Assembly (NCBI GenBank): GCA_036346275.1
Contig: CM070713.1
Span: 76,500,382 to 76,564,381, forward strand
Length of the DNA stretch: 64,000 nt
DNA from: Otatea glauca
Taxonomy: Eukaryota > Streptophyta > Magnoliopsida > Poales > Poaceae
Reading direction: 5' to 3'
Under the pieces are notes generated by a model. That model saw nothing but the letters and a program-made list of their open reading frames with translations. It was not told the origin of the DNA and made no database searches. This document shows, one piece after another, positions 24,238-36,441 of the stretch. Within the stretch, counting starts at the first letter, position 1; each line of letters starts with the position of its first letter. Both the position numbers and the translations under genes were made by a program.

Positions 24238-24420
24238 ATACCTTTCTCGGCCTTTTGCATAAGATCAAGTGTAGTATCTGTTCTTATCAGTTTAATATCT
24301 GATTCGTGAGCCAAACGTCCCCTGTGATATTAAATTTATTTTTTGTGCGGGTAGGCCACTCAAGTAGCTTGCTGCTTGGGCCCTTTTGTGTCGCCCTAGC
24401 GTTGCCGTTGCACCAAAGCA
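24238..24420 (+). ncRNA. U2 spliceosomal snRNA gene, divergent (probable pseudogene)
   Basis: The 5' third is nearly perfect U2: ATACCTTTCTCGGCCTTTTG, then AAGATCAAGTGTAGTATCTG with the branch-point pairing GTAGTA at 24271-24276, and TTCTTATCAGTTTAATATCT. U2 pairs with the intron branch site and with U6 in the spliceosome. A change in the stem I/loop region (usual GGCTAAG replaced by GCATAAG) and a loss of pairing after ATCTGAT (TCGTGAGCCAAACG) depart from plant U2 as I know it. The Sm-site region AAATTTATTTTTT is present at 24332-24344, and the stem with TAGCTTGCTGCTT follows. The extreme 3' end after 24400 is poorly conserved, so the end is approximate. Confidence 0.8.
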
Positions 24421-26198
24421 AAGATGTAAAGGTTTTTACAATCGACGGACCAACAAGATATTATCGAGAAAGAGGAGGCAAAAATATAATTGGCCATGTG
24501 AAATCAGCGAAGGGATTTTCCAGTTTAAATCCTGTTTGGAGTTTGAATATTGCATCACGAATGATATGTATAGCTAGCAGGGGCCACTGTTGTAGAAAAA
24601 ACGGCCACGGTGACTAAATCATCTCGATTAATCGGTGACAGTGACTAAATCATTATGAATAGTTTAATCATAGTGCAATTAACATAGCCAAATGATTAAT
24701 AGGCCGTATAATCGGATTAATCAGCCATTTTCCGATTAATCATCTGTTTTCCTATTTAATTACGAAAATAGCTTATTTTTATTCACTAAATACGATAAAT
24801 TAGTTTATAATATTGCATCATAGTGTTCGTAGTATGTGTCTTTTGGATAAAGTATAAACAATGAAATGTAAAACATGTTTTGTAGAGTGATAATTTACAA
24901 TTACTTTGGGAGCAGTGCTTCAATTTTCTAATTAATTCTAAATGTAAATAAATATATTAATAAGAATGCATAATCATACATTAAATTCGATTAATCAGTC
25001 ATATTGTGATTAATCGCTTAATAGTACCACGTCCATTGTTGAATGTGTACCGTTTTTCACAACAATGAGTCAGGCAACTACTAAACTACATCATGAACAT
25101 ACATTTAGGAAATATATTGCACTTGAAAAGGTAGCTCGTCTCTATGTTCATTTTTTTAATCAGATATTCCCTGTTTTACGTGTATTTCTGCCATGGATGA
25201 ACGAGCCGAGTTTCTTCAATCCACAAGTTCAAACAGGTATGCAATTTCCATACAATGGCTTATTTTCACATTTTTCTCATCTTCCGTGAAGCATATTCTT
25301 TGGTTAGCCTTATGCACTTAGGTCTTAATCCCTTTGTTTCACTATATTTCTTCATATTTTAAAAATATTCGTATATTTAGATAATAAAAAAAGTGGTTAT
25401 TGCATTGTAAACGCTTTAAAAGATGTTAAGTGGACGTCGTATGTCATTAAATAGAGAAATAGGGGTATGCACATCTTTTCTTATTATATTTCTAATTATT
25501 AGATTTAATGCTTCAGTAGACTACAACAAAGTGAAACAAAAGGAGTATGCAGAATGATTTCATAATGTAATTTGTGGGTGCTTTTTCATGGATCTTTGTG
25601 GCCAGTACTTTTCTGCACAAGCAACATATCCTGTTTTTCTTTAACATAATTCATTTCACCATTTCAATATCATAACACAAGGTATCTTAGAGCGACACGC
25701 GGAGAATCATGTAGTATAAAATAAAGATTGTATATATATGGCTTGTCAGTGCAAATGTCGAGACAAAATGAAACACGGATAAGATAGAAAGATGTCCCTT
25801 GAAAGGTACAATGCTTTTTTCAAGGACCAGATGTAACACTATACCAGGGTCTAGCTAGCACCAAAACAAAGTATTGAGTCTTATACTTCAGATAACGACA
25901 TTGTGCTCCTAAGCCTCCTATCACACAAAATCTAAGTATGAATCTTATACTTCAGATAACGATATTGTGCACACAAAATCAAATCTACCACATAAGCAAT
26001 TGTCTAGGATAGGTTATTGTTGCTTCCCAGATTACAAGCAGTGCCAGCACTGCACAGAGCTTCTATACTTACTGAATATTTACAGACATACTGAATGGAC
26101 CTTTCAGAATTTTCTACCAGGCGTGAGACGTGTCAGGGAGCACTCCCCCCCCCCCAAGTAAATTTAGTAGTACATCCCTAAACAAACCCTAGTAAAAT
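24421..26198. other. Intergenic, AT-rich
   Basis: No gene was recognised. Repeated GATTAATC motifs occur at 24626-24745 and 24990-25020, possibly a decayed MITE. A 50-bp direct repeat on either side of 25930 (TCTTATACTTCAGATAACGA) and a C11 run at 26147-26157 are also present. Confidence 0.35.
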
Positions 26199-29100
26199 CT
26201 ACTGCAGTTGAAAGGCCGTCGACCTTGCCATCTCCGCGGAGGTTGCTTCCTCCGCCATCCTCTGCTCGAACGAGTTCCCGAGCTCCGACCCCGGCGTTTC
26301 CTCAGGCGAAGAGCCAGCGTTCATCTCCGAGATGACGGAGACGCTGAACGGACTCGTTCCGCCAATGGCTTGTTCCTCCTCCCCGGCCGTCCGCATCCGA
26401 TTCGCGCCCCCGCCGTTCCTCGGGCTCTCCGCGATCCATCTCGGCGTCCGGTTCCCGACGTCGCTGCCGTTCCTCAATGACTCGTCGTTCCACGTCTTGA
26501 AGGTGGGGAACTTGAGGTCCTTCCTGTCGTAGTGCTGCAGCCAAGCGCGCAGCCGCCGCAGCGACGAGCTCCCGGAGCCCGCGGCCTCCGCCGCACTGAG
26601 CTCGTCGCGCTCGCGGTAGAAGAAGGTGGCGAGGTAGGCGACGAGCATGAGGCTGGAGACCACGCCGGTGATGAGGAACAGCCCGCCGAAGCTCTGGAAG
26701 CTGAGGTTGGACGAGCCGACGGCGCTGCTCTGGCTCTGGCAGGCGCCCGGCTCGCCGAACCACTTCTTCTCGATCTGCGCCATCGTCTCCCCTTCCGCCA
26801 GTGTTAGGATCGCCCGCGACACGTCCGCCACCATAGGAGAACCTCGTGGGAACACCTGCGGATCCACCACAAGATGAACAACAAGAATCAAGCCCTGCTT
26901 ATGGCGGAATCGAAACTTCTTTAAACATCGGGAAATTATAGGAAACGTACAAATCCGAACCCGTCGGTCTTGTAGACGGGACCGACCATGGTGTACCTGT
27001 CGCAATGCTGCGACAAGAAGAGCTTCAGGTATGGGAGCTCGTCGAATATCGCGGCGACCCCGCCGTTCGCCGAGCCTTTGGACAGCGCGTCGGCGTACTG
27101 CTCCGCCGTGCTGTAGATCTTCATCCTGCCCTTGTCGAAGCCCATTTTCTGGAGCAAGGGCTCGATGAAGGTGCCCTCCTGGTACCCGATGTAGTCGCCG
27201 CGTCTTTGGAGCTCCCTCACGTCGGTCACCGTCGGCTGGAGCTTCTGGACGGTCAACATCGATGTCAGGCTCGCCGTGTAGCTCGACGTCAGGATCAGAA
27301 CGACGAACACCCATATGATCACCACGAACCTCGACAGGTTGCTCTCCAGCTTCTCCTCTGGAAATTATCAAGCTCTTAGTTAAGTACGTAATCGTTTAAG
27401 AAACTTACTAACTCGCCGACCAGAAAATTAAGATGCCTACTGTGCGAGAAGACGAGGGTCGAGAAGGCGAAGTAGAAAATGAGGCCGAACTGCTGCCACG
27501 GCGTGCCGCGGAACTCGGGGTTGATCCGGTGCTCGATCACCCACACGACGAAGCCGGTGAAGCAGAAGAAGGCGAGGCTGGCGAGCCAGAGACTGGCTGT
27601 CAGCGGCTGCAGGAAGATCCACATGCTCGTGCTCGTGTCCTTCTGCACCGCGACGACCATCGACCACCCCGACTCCGTGAACTGCATCGAGAAGTCCACC
27701 TTGTCCATCCTGCTCGCAGTGATCGTCACGTCGCCGACGATGATGTCGGCTTCCTGCACCATCAATACATCGATCTTGTGAGTACATACTTCGTCCGAAT
27801 TCTGAAACCTGTCTGGTGTGTCTGTGTGTACGTACGGTACTGACCTGTTTGGGCACCAAGTCCACAATTTTCTCATAAGACACCGAGCTATCATTGTACG
27901 GCACGTACTGGTAGCTCACCGGATATGGCAGTTTCTTCATGACCTCGTCGAACACGTCGATGCAGTAGCCTGTGATGTTTGGCTTTCCCGTTGCCGAGTT
28001 GTTGGAGACGTCCACAAACTGCTTGAACCCGTGCTTCATCGGCACGGCGACCTGAAGCTGCCGCCAGTTTGGTGAGACGGTCCAGCCTCTAGGAGTGTAC
28101 CTTGGTTCGCCTGGCCAGAGGATTTGTTTCAGCACCTTGTTGGCGCGGTCGTTGGCGTTTGGGTCTTGCGAGATTCCGGACTCTGGCGTCCAGAAACCGA
28201 CCGTCCTGGTGCCTTTCCCGATGATGTTCACGACCTCGTACACCCGCAGCTGCAGCTGCCCGTCGACCAGCCTGAACCTGCCGGCTAACCCGTCGAACGT
28301 CGTGTCGAGCACCGCCTTGAGAAGTGTTGCTCCGGCGGTCGACACGCCGAGCCGGTCCAAGTCCGTCAGCGGCGCCTTGCTCCTTTGCGGTGTCTGCAAC
28401 GCCGGGCTGGGGACACCGGCCGCCTCGGCCGCCGCGGCGATTGCCCATGCCGTGTCGTACGCCCAGAGCCTCATCACGGTGGGGACATGGACGTCCTCGG
28501 CGCTCGGGTTCTCCCGCCGGAACCTCGCCCTGAACCGCGCAGAGAAGTTCCTGACGTCGCTTGTCACCTGCACGTAAGGCTGTAGGCTGACAACGCCCTG
28601 CATCGCGTCGACGTCCTCAGGAGCGAGCCTGTCCACGAAGCTGCCAACGCCGTCGGTGGCGATCCAGACGTAGTCCGCGGACATCATGCCGACCGTCTTT
28701 GCCCGGCGGAACAACCGCGCGGCAAGAGGATACAACATGTGCACGACGAACACGCGCGTCGGCATCGCCATGAAGCGGTACAGCACCGCGTCCAGCCAGT
28801 CGTCGGTCACGTCGCTCGCCACGGCCGTGCGTTCCACGATCTTGGCGCCGACGCCCTGCAGCGCGTCGGCGAGCGCCGGGAGGATGCCAGTCCCGTAGGG
28901 CGAGTCCTCGTAGACGACGACCGCCGCACGCCACCCGAAGGCGTCGAGGATGGCCACGACGGGCGCCGTCTGGAAGGAGTCGTTGGCCGCGGTGCGCACG
29001 AAGAAGGGCGTCTGCGCCGGGGACAGCGCGGGGGAGGTGGCGTAGGAGAGGACGGGGACGTGGGCTCGGCTGCCGATGTGGGCCACGAACTCGGCCTCCG

Positions 29101-32100
29101 CCGAGGTCTGCGGCCCGATGATTGCCTGCACCTGCGCGTTCTTGACCAGGTCCACGGCTGCAACAGTAGCAACGCACCGGTCAGAAAATATATTGGGATC
29201 AGTGACTTGGGCCGACAATACTACAAGGGCACAAGGCTGAAGCCCACGAAAAACTGCACTACCAACGCTAACTTGCAAAAAGCAACAGGTCTTGAGAGTC
29301 CCGGTTTGACTAATTTTTTGGATCAAGAAAAGCACTTTTTTTTAATGTGAAATCAGTTCATTTCATTTGATGCAGTTTGATGCTTGCTTTGTGTGGCACA
29401 ACAAGTTGGCAGGAGAATACGTTCCACACAGTGATACAGACATTGGAGAGCAAGCAAGCAAGACCTGAAAAAGAGAGCACGGAACACCTGATTCTCTTCG
29501 TGGTCATTCACGAGAGATCTCTAGAAAACTGAGTTGTATTTTATTGACCAGGCCTCACAAGGGACTTTCCCTTGGACCATACCAGAGATGCCATGCATGC
29601 TAGCTTAGATGCAAATCAGCTGGTTTTGCCGGGTTGACTGGACTGCAATTAGGATTTTAAACTTTGAACTTCTCTTAATTATTATACAAGAGATTATTTT
29701 GTCTCAAAACAGCGTATAGTATGCACTACACATCACTGACTAGCAGTGACACACTCAGAATATAAATTTAGGGTGTGCTAAATAAGCCTCTACGTTTCAA
29801 TCTTTTGACCAGTTTCTATGGCAACGGCATGATGACGCCCCACGATGAGAAGAAGGTGCTACGAGGGTATCTATAGTGTGATCGGAAGTAGAGGGTGCCC
29901 TAGCCCCCTGACCCCTACACCCCTGCTGACTAGCTCTGAGTCCTGACGCAAGATGGTAATAGATAAGAACGACTAGTGAGACACAACCGGCGAGGACCTA
30001 GTATACTAGTATCATTTTCAGAAGCATTAAACTGCACTGACCGTTCGACGGTTACAATAAATCCGTGCATATAGGAGCCAATGGTATCTCTAGTCTCTCC
30101 ACACGCATTTCGAATGTTGAGATCATCGCGTCCAAATCATCATCCATCGCCAAACTTGATGCTAGGGGCAACTTTCTTCCCACCGCGTCCCTCCTTGTGT
30201 GTTGGAGATACAAAGCGAGTGCACCGGAGAAGACGCCACATCTTTGGTACTACAGTCGTGCCCAACTAACCCCTGTAATTAAGCAAAGATTTCGTACTTG
30301 ACTCTCAAATCGAGCCCGATTGAACACGGTGAGCTGGCCAACTCGTCGGCACGTGCCTTGGTGAAGAAACTGTCAAAAGCCCAAGGCTACTCGCTAGTCC
30401 AAGTTTAGCCAAGGAAGAAGGCCTGTAGGAGCCAAGAGCATGGAGCTACAGAGAAGGGATACAAATCTTGTTGAAATTTTGGATTTCGGGCCATCATGAA
30501 ATCCAAACTAACAGCCGGATAAAAAAAAGTAAATTTTTTGAAATTGCTACAGTAACACCGAAATTTCGTTTTTCCTCGACGAAATTTCATGATTTTTGAC
30601 TGGTTCGCAAACTTTTATGGTCATATTTGGTCCAATAACCCTTAAGAAAGCCATATTCTATGAAAATTTGTTGAAAAACCGAATTTTTGAGACATTTTAA
30701 AATTTAGACAGAAACACTATTAGATTTTTATAAAAATTTACAAGCTTGATAATGATCTGAAAAATTTATGGTACTATCTTTAGTAGTGTATAATCATATA
30801 TAAAAATTTTAAAAATAATTTAACTTCATTTGTTATCTTTAAAAATCAAAAACCGAATGAACATAATTGGGACAATAACCTTGTCAGAATTTTAAAAATT
30901 TTCTAGAGTGTGATCATGATCTAAAATTTTTATGAGAGATTAAGAATTTCCTCAGTACCATTATATAAAATTTTAAAAAAATTTAAACTTTTTGTTTGGT
31001 CAATCAAATCTATGTAAGCATTGAACTTCATTTGTTTTGTTATATTATATTTCAAAACTCAAAAAGAGAAAGACATAAATGGTATTGTGCCTTGTAAAAT
31101 TTTTATAAATTCACTGAAGTGTGATCATGATTCAAAATTTTTATGAGATCTTAAGAATTTTCTTATCACCCTTCTGTAAAATTTTCAAAAAATTTAAATA
31201 TTTTTTGATTGCTAAAGCAAATCTATGTATTGATCATCAGGTTTTTATGAGGACATAGCATTGTCAAAATTTTTAAAAATTATTTAAAAATGATTATCAT
31301 CTAAAAATTTATAAACATAAATGTTATATCAGGACCATTCAAAAAAAAATCAAAATTTTCTAACGTGGTTTGAACCATTTTTCATTTTGTTCAAATTTTC
31401 GAGTAAGCCTTTTAACAGGACAGTAGCACTGTCCGAATTTTTAAAAATTCATGAAGCTTGATAATCATCTGAAAATCTTATGAGAATATTAGTGAAGCAT
31501 CATAACCTTGTACAAAAAATTTCAAAATTTTCTAATATGGTTTGTACCATTTTTCATTCGGATCAAACTTCTTGGTCAGTGTTTTATCAGGACAGTAGGA
31601 ATGTTTGAATTTTAAAAAATCCTCAAAGATGATAATCATCTGAAATTTTTATGGGAACATCACTGATATGTCAGAAACTTCCAAAACAAATTTCAATTTT
31701 TTTTGTCTTTGTTTGACCCACTTTTCAGCCGGTGCAAATATACTGTAATTTCAGGAATTTCGTCCGAAATTTCGGGATTTTTCAGCGAAATTTCAATTTT
31801 CTCGGTAGAAAATGAACCGGATTTGAATTTCGAACGAGATTTATCCGAAATACCTAAATTTCGACGAAATTTCTGATTCCGATCCAAGATGATATTTTAT
31901 CCAAAAATAAAATTTGAATCCCAGCTACAGAGCCACTGGCGGCCCGGCCTCTAGTAACTTTAAAGAAACATATCACATAGACACGTACTTGGGAGTCTAT
32001 GACAAGACAAAGACAGACAAGACAGTGCTAACGAATATTATATACTTGGGAGTCTATGACTAGTAGACTCACGGTTAGAAGTGGCAGTTTGATGAAGGAC

Positions 32101-33867
32101 GGATTAGTTGGGAATTGAGATCCTACTGATTGATTAATAATAAGTTAAAAGTCAGTTTATACAATAACTATATCTAAATATTGTCTCTAGATGTTGTGCA
32201 ATAACTATCTTTCTCTCTTGTATATAAATGGTTTACCTATACTCTCGTGCAAATCTGACTACTAAATAAGAGCCAGTTCTCTTCTTTCTTCTATTTTCTC
32301 ACTCCTTCACATAGATCAAAACTGATGTGTAACTAAGAGACAGTTGACATGGCCTTATTGTATATGCCCTAATAAAAAGATGTGGAATTTTTTTTAAAAA
32401 AAATACATTTTTATTTAAATTACAAAATATACCATGATCTCAAAAAATTGCAAAAATATATCTCACGGGCGACAGGAGCAACAGAGGCCTCTGTAGCCCT
32501 CTGAATGGACGATTTTGGCACTTGTCGCCCTCTGAATGGGCAACATGTCTCCTTTCTTGTAGCCAGTTTCTAAAGAAAATCATAACTTTTTCATATGATG
32601 TCGGATAGAGATGAACTTTATATGAAAATTGTATCTCTCGACGATATCTACAACTTTTGTATACAAATTTTTTTCATTTGAATTCATTTATATGGCCAAA
32701 AATGGGATGGAAAGTTCAGATCTAAAAATCAGGTTTAAACTAGATCTGAAACTTTTATCTCGTTTTTGGTAGTCCAAATGTATTCAAATGAAAAAAATTT
32801 ATATACCAAAGTTGTAGATCTCGTCGAGAGCTACAATTTTCATATAAAGTTCATCTCCATCCGAGATCATATGAAAAAGTTATTATTTTTTTTAGAAACT
32901 GGCTACAGAAAAGGAGACATGGCGCCCATTCAAAAGGCGACAAGTGCCAAAATCGTTCAAAGGGCGACAGAGGTATAGTTTTGCAATTTTTTAAAATCGT
33001 GGTATATTTTTGCAATTTAAATAAAAAAATATATTATTAAAAAAAAAGTCCCAAAGATGTGAATAAAGACAACATGGCGTTTTCTGAAACAAACCAGCTG
33101 CACCAGTTGGGCCGGCATCGGGGAAGGTAGTCACGATTTTTGCGAACGCAGCTAATTGAAAGTAATTCAACTCTTAAATGTAAATTAACTATATCTAAAT
33201 ACGAGCAGACGTAAGAAACTCTCGGGACAAGTCCAACAAACGATAGCATTACGGCAGCCATGTGATCGAGCATTCGAGCAGGCAGAGCTGCAAGCCACAG
33301 TACACCACAACTTCTAGTGGCTCAGCTCGTATTTTTCGGAGACAACTCAAAACCACACGCAAAGCGATTGAAAGGGATTTTTTTCTTCCATTTACAGATT
33401 TTTTCAGTCCCTTAATTCTACAATCTATTAAACTACTATTTCACAGCATATCCGCTGATTCTAGCACAGCAATGAGACTAGGCGCCATGGATATAAAGAG
33501 CTTAGAGCAGTGCATACTACAAAGACATGAATTCTGAAATGGAGAGGTCGGCGGCGAGTTTACCGGCAGAAGCGGCGCCAAGAACGTCCCCTGCTGAGTC
33601 CCTGAAATGGAGAGCCACCCTCGTAACTGAATTGGGGTGCGCGGCGTAGTAGTCCTCCACCGCCATCTGAATGCCGGTCCGCCGCCTCTGCCCAAACGCC
33701 GACGTCAAGTTCAGGATGACTCCAACGCGGACCTGCGCCGGAGCCGGCGCATTCTGCGCGGTGGCCACCAGGCTTATCTGGTACCCAACCAGCGCAGCCA
33801 AGAGGAGAGGGAAGAAGAAGAAAGAAGAGGAAGACTGCACCAGCTGCCCCGCCATCCTGTGCAACAA
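26199..33867 (-). CDS. Glutamate receptor-like (GLR) cation channel, clade 2-like
   Basis: Five exons join in phase: 33867-33564, 29157-27845, 27753-27441, 27357-26951 and 26855-26199 (stop TAG), giving 997 residues, near the family norm of about 900-1000. Plant GLRs are amino-acid-gated Ca2+-permeable channels of plasma and endomembranes. In order: a signal peptide (hydrophobic FFFFPLLLAALVG), amino-terminal domain from about residue 50 (VGVILNLTS, IIGPQTS, FGWRAAVVVYEDSPYG), ligand-binding S1 (ITGYCIDVFDEV, VGDVTITASRMDKVDFS), M1, pore loop, M3 with SYTASLTSMLTVQKL, S2 (SKGSANGGVAAIFDE), M4 (GGLFLITGVVSSLML) and a serine-rich tail. Intron 1 is 4.4 kb and full of repeats. The first ATG was chosen; a second in-frame Met lies 4 codons later. 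All splice sites are GT-AG. It is a head-to-head duplicate of the GLR at 54512-58180. The clade assignment is an inference. Confidence 0.93.
30690..31740. repeat. Satellite-like ~170-200-bp tandem array in GLR intron 1
   Basis: About five to six very AT-rich, diverged monomers recur with the order (TGTCA)AAATTTTTAAAAATT, GATAATCATCTGAAAATTTTATG, TACAAAAAATTTCAAAATTT and TTTTTCATT. Clear monomer starts are near 30884, 31091, 31252, 31429 and 31600. Short GAAATTTCG/CGAAATTTC motifs in both orientations flank it (30565-30590 and 31750-31875). It lies wholly in intron 1 of the - strand GLR and probably came with a transposable element. Confidence 0.6.
32385..33052. mobile_element. Foldback/long-TIR element, copy B (in GLR intron 1)
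   Basis: A 668-bp near-palindrome is flanked by an exact 9-bp direct repeat AAAGATGTG (32376-32384 and 33053-33061). Arms of about 300 bp pair throughout: T-rich ends, ATATACCA-GAT, GGGCGACAG and TGTCGCC motifs, TTTCTAAAGAAAATCATAAC, and ATATGAAAATTGTA. The interior has no coding capacity. A 9-bp duplication with long TIRs points to the Mutator superfamily. The arms match copies C and D. Confidence 0.8.
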
Positions 33868-33931
33868 CCACTCTCTTCTCCGAAGGTTTGGAAGCTTTGT
33901 GCTTGAGCTCTAGCGCCGCAATCCAACGCGC

Positions 33932-33938
33932 TTTATAT
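33932..33938 (-). promoter_or_regulatory. TATA box of the - strand GLR gene
   Basis: The - strand reads CATATAAAG here, about 65-70 bp upstream of the chosen ATG at 33867. This gives a short 5' leader and supports the start assignment. Confidence 0.55.
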
Positions 33939-34371
33939 GCGACCTCGGGATCTCACCACCAAGAAATGTCGATTTGATACTGCGACATTGCTCTTGAAAA
34001 TTATTTTTGCATGATTTCTTGACTTGACTTTGCTGCGGTGTGGGGTATGGCAAGTATGTGGCAGCGAAGGAACCGGTCCAAGAGTCCGTGGAATGGAACC
34101 GTGGAACTGACTCGGGGTCGCCGGCTCAAATGGAGACGGGGAAAACTCGAAGACCAAAACCATGGTGAAGTTCTTCCTTTAATTCCCTCTTGCGCTGGGT
34201 TCATGTGTTGTTGATCAGTTGAGTCTGTTTCTGAGAAAGAAAAAAAAAAGACTAGTTACTGCCTGCGCTAGATGACCAACGATGCATACTGTAAATAATA
34301 TATTCGTAAATGTTGACCTAATTGACAGGCTTTTACAACGACAAACTGATAGAGTACAATCTAGCTTACCC

Positions 34372-34813
34372 TGTTAGAACAATAAAATGAACTAATGCCT
34401 AAAACATCGTAAACTAGTCTAAGATATGATCACACGAACAATAATGATGAACTTACATAGATGTATTAATCCGGTGAAGAAGAGGAAGCCATTAAGCTTT
34501 CGGTCGGTGTAGATTAGAGTAGATGGGCGAAGAAGAAAAGGCACCGAGATCTTCTTGGTGCTGGAGACGGCCCTTCGGTAGCGTCAGCGCCAATCTTAGA
34601 TCAGATGAATATCGGGGATAGAGGCAAAACTCGAGATTCATTCGTATAAAACGAGTGCCGGCCTCTCTCCTATTTAAATCTGGTGCTAGCTATCGGGACC
34701 GAAACCAAACGGTTGTTGCGCTCCCAATCAAAGCGTGGTTCGTAAGTTGAGGTGGGCCTAGCCCCTAAGAAATCTCCTGGTTGTTAGCTCTAAGCCAAAG
34801 ATCACAACTAACA
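34372..34813 (-). repeat. 3' LTR of the 6.8-kb Copia element
   Basis: This 442-bp LTR begins TGTTAGAACAATAAAATG and ends ATCACAACTAACA. It is about 93% identical by eye to the right-hand LTR. Confidence 0.93.
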
Positions 34814-34989
34814 TTCTCTTACTTGATCGAAAGGTTAATGTCATAAGTCCACACCCAACAGAACAATACACCAAGATAAAGTATTACAACGGTTAATGAA
34901 AGCACCGCTGAAACCCAATATCTATAGTGCATTATTCTATCTTGATAGGATAATTACTTATTCTTAACAAGAGTTGGTTTTGTTCTTAT

Positions 34990-35560
34990 GGTCCTTATTT
35001 TCAGAATCAGAGACTTTCAAATAAACCCATGCCGGCAACATGCTTTCGAAAGAGATTGAGTGGTAAGCCTTTAGTAATTGGATCCGCAAGAATAGACTTA
35101 GTACTTATATACTTGACATCAATTGTTTGATCCTGGATTCTATCTTTCATAACATGATACTTAATGTCAATATGTTTGGCAGCACAACTTGACTTGTTAT
35201 TACTCGAATAGAAAACAGCGGCTATATTATCGTAGTATATAGAAAGTGGTTTAGATATGCTGTCTACCACTATTAATCTTGGGATAAAGTTCTTAAACCA
35301 AACAGCTTGCCCGATTGCCTCATAACATACCACAAACTCAGCCTGCATTGTTGATGATGCAGTAAGGGATTGTTTGAAGCTTTTTCACGAAATGGCTCCT
35401 CCCGCAAGTATAAAGATATAACCTGATGTGGATTTTTTTAGTATCAACACAACCTGTAAAGTCAGCGTCTGAATAGCCTACAACCTCAAGGGTATCAGAC
35501 TTCTTATATGTGAGCATGAAATGCTTAGTGCCCTGCATATAACACAAAGCTTTCTTAACG
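34990..35560 (-). pseudogene. Copia RNase H region
   Basis: Two readings give LEVVGYSDADFTGCVDTKK (35338-35547) and then QAEFVVCYEAIGQAVWFKNF, LSIYYDNIAAVFYSSNNKSS and AKHIDIKYHVMKDRI (35007-35348). This is the Copia RNase H with its DADF and DN catalytic stretches. A frameshift around 35340-35400 separates the halves. The enzyme would remove the RNA strand during reverse transcription. Confidence 0.8.
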
Positions 35561-36021
35561 GCTTTCTAGTGGTCCAGCCCAGAATTTGATTGATATCTGC
35601 GAAGCATCCCGGTTACAAATGCTAAATCAGGGCGAATACAAACTTGAGCATACATAATGCTTCCGACAGCGAAAGCGTAAGGAACCTCCTTCATCTGATC
35701 AGTTTCTAATTGATTCTTTAGACATTAGAATGTTCCAAACTTATCGCCTTTAACAATAGGAGCAGACGTGACAGAGCAATTATGCATATTATATCTCTTA
35801 AGCACTCTATCAATTTATGCCCTTTGGGGTAGGCTTAATACTTCTTTGGACCTATCTCGGTGAATCTCAATGCCCAAAACATAAGAGGCGTCACCAAGAT
35901 CTTTCATGTCAAAATTAGCGGAAAGAAATCTCTTGGTCTCATACAACATATTCTTATTGCTGCTAGCCAATAAGATATCATCTACATAAAGTACTAAGAT
36001 AGTAAATTTGCTCCCCTTAGT

Positions 36022-36023
<2 letters not shown>

Positions 36024-36063
<40 letters not shown>
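36024..36063. repeat. (TA)n microsatellite, left of MITE
   Basis: An uninterrupted TA run of about 40 bases separates the RT coding sequence from the MITE. A short TATATA stretch in the RT coding sequence was probably the insertion target and later expanded. Confidence 0.9.
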
Positions 36064-36065
<2 letters not shown>

Positions 36066-36439
36066 AAAATGATTCCATACTCCTGGGTGTACGTACTCCC
36101 ACCTCTAGTATACCGTTTAAATGATGTTGTTATACCTCTTTATCCTTTTGAGTATACTCTAATACTGATTATAAGATAATCCAAAGTGAATTCCATGAAA
36201 AATTTCATTAAAGTCCACCATTTTATAGCATAATTTGTTTATATATTCGTTTTACATATGGAAAAGGGTATGTAGCAAAAAAATAAAGTGCTCTGATGAA
36301 TTTTTTTCAACCATGTCGCATTGGAGTATATTAGAATTATTATTGGAGTATACTGAAAGTGATAAAGGTGTATAAAGCATTCATTTAAGTGGTATATTAC
36401 ATGTGGGAGTATGTACTCCTAGGAGTACGGAAAAGGCTT

Positions 36440-36441
<2 letters not shown>
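36064..36441. mobile_element. (TA)n-flanked MITE inside the RT gene (Micron-like)
   Basis: A 378-bp AT-rich element has terminal inverted repeats GGAAAATGATTCCATACTCC on the left and GGAAGCCTTTTCCGTACTCC on the right (reverse complement). The pairing continues through GGAGTACGTACTCCCAC-like sequence. It is flanked on both sides by long (TA)n runs, which recalls the rice Micron MITEs that insert in TA microsatellites. It has no coding capacity. It splits the RT of the surrounding Copia element and so is younger than it. Confidence 0.75.

Noticed and set aside
28617..29177. Long readings on the wrong frame or strand over the GLR exons (also 28739-29350, 55212-55769, 26302-26763)
   Set aside because: Shadows of GC-rich GLR coding sequence; the in-phase GLR readings carry the domain motifs.
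35815..36102. Reading with a YIYIYI run fused to RT
   Set aside because: The repeat residues come from the (TA)n microsatellite beside the MITE; only the RT part is real.
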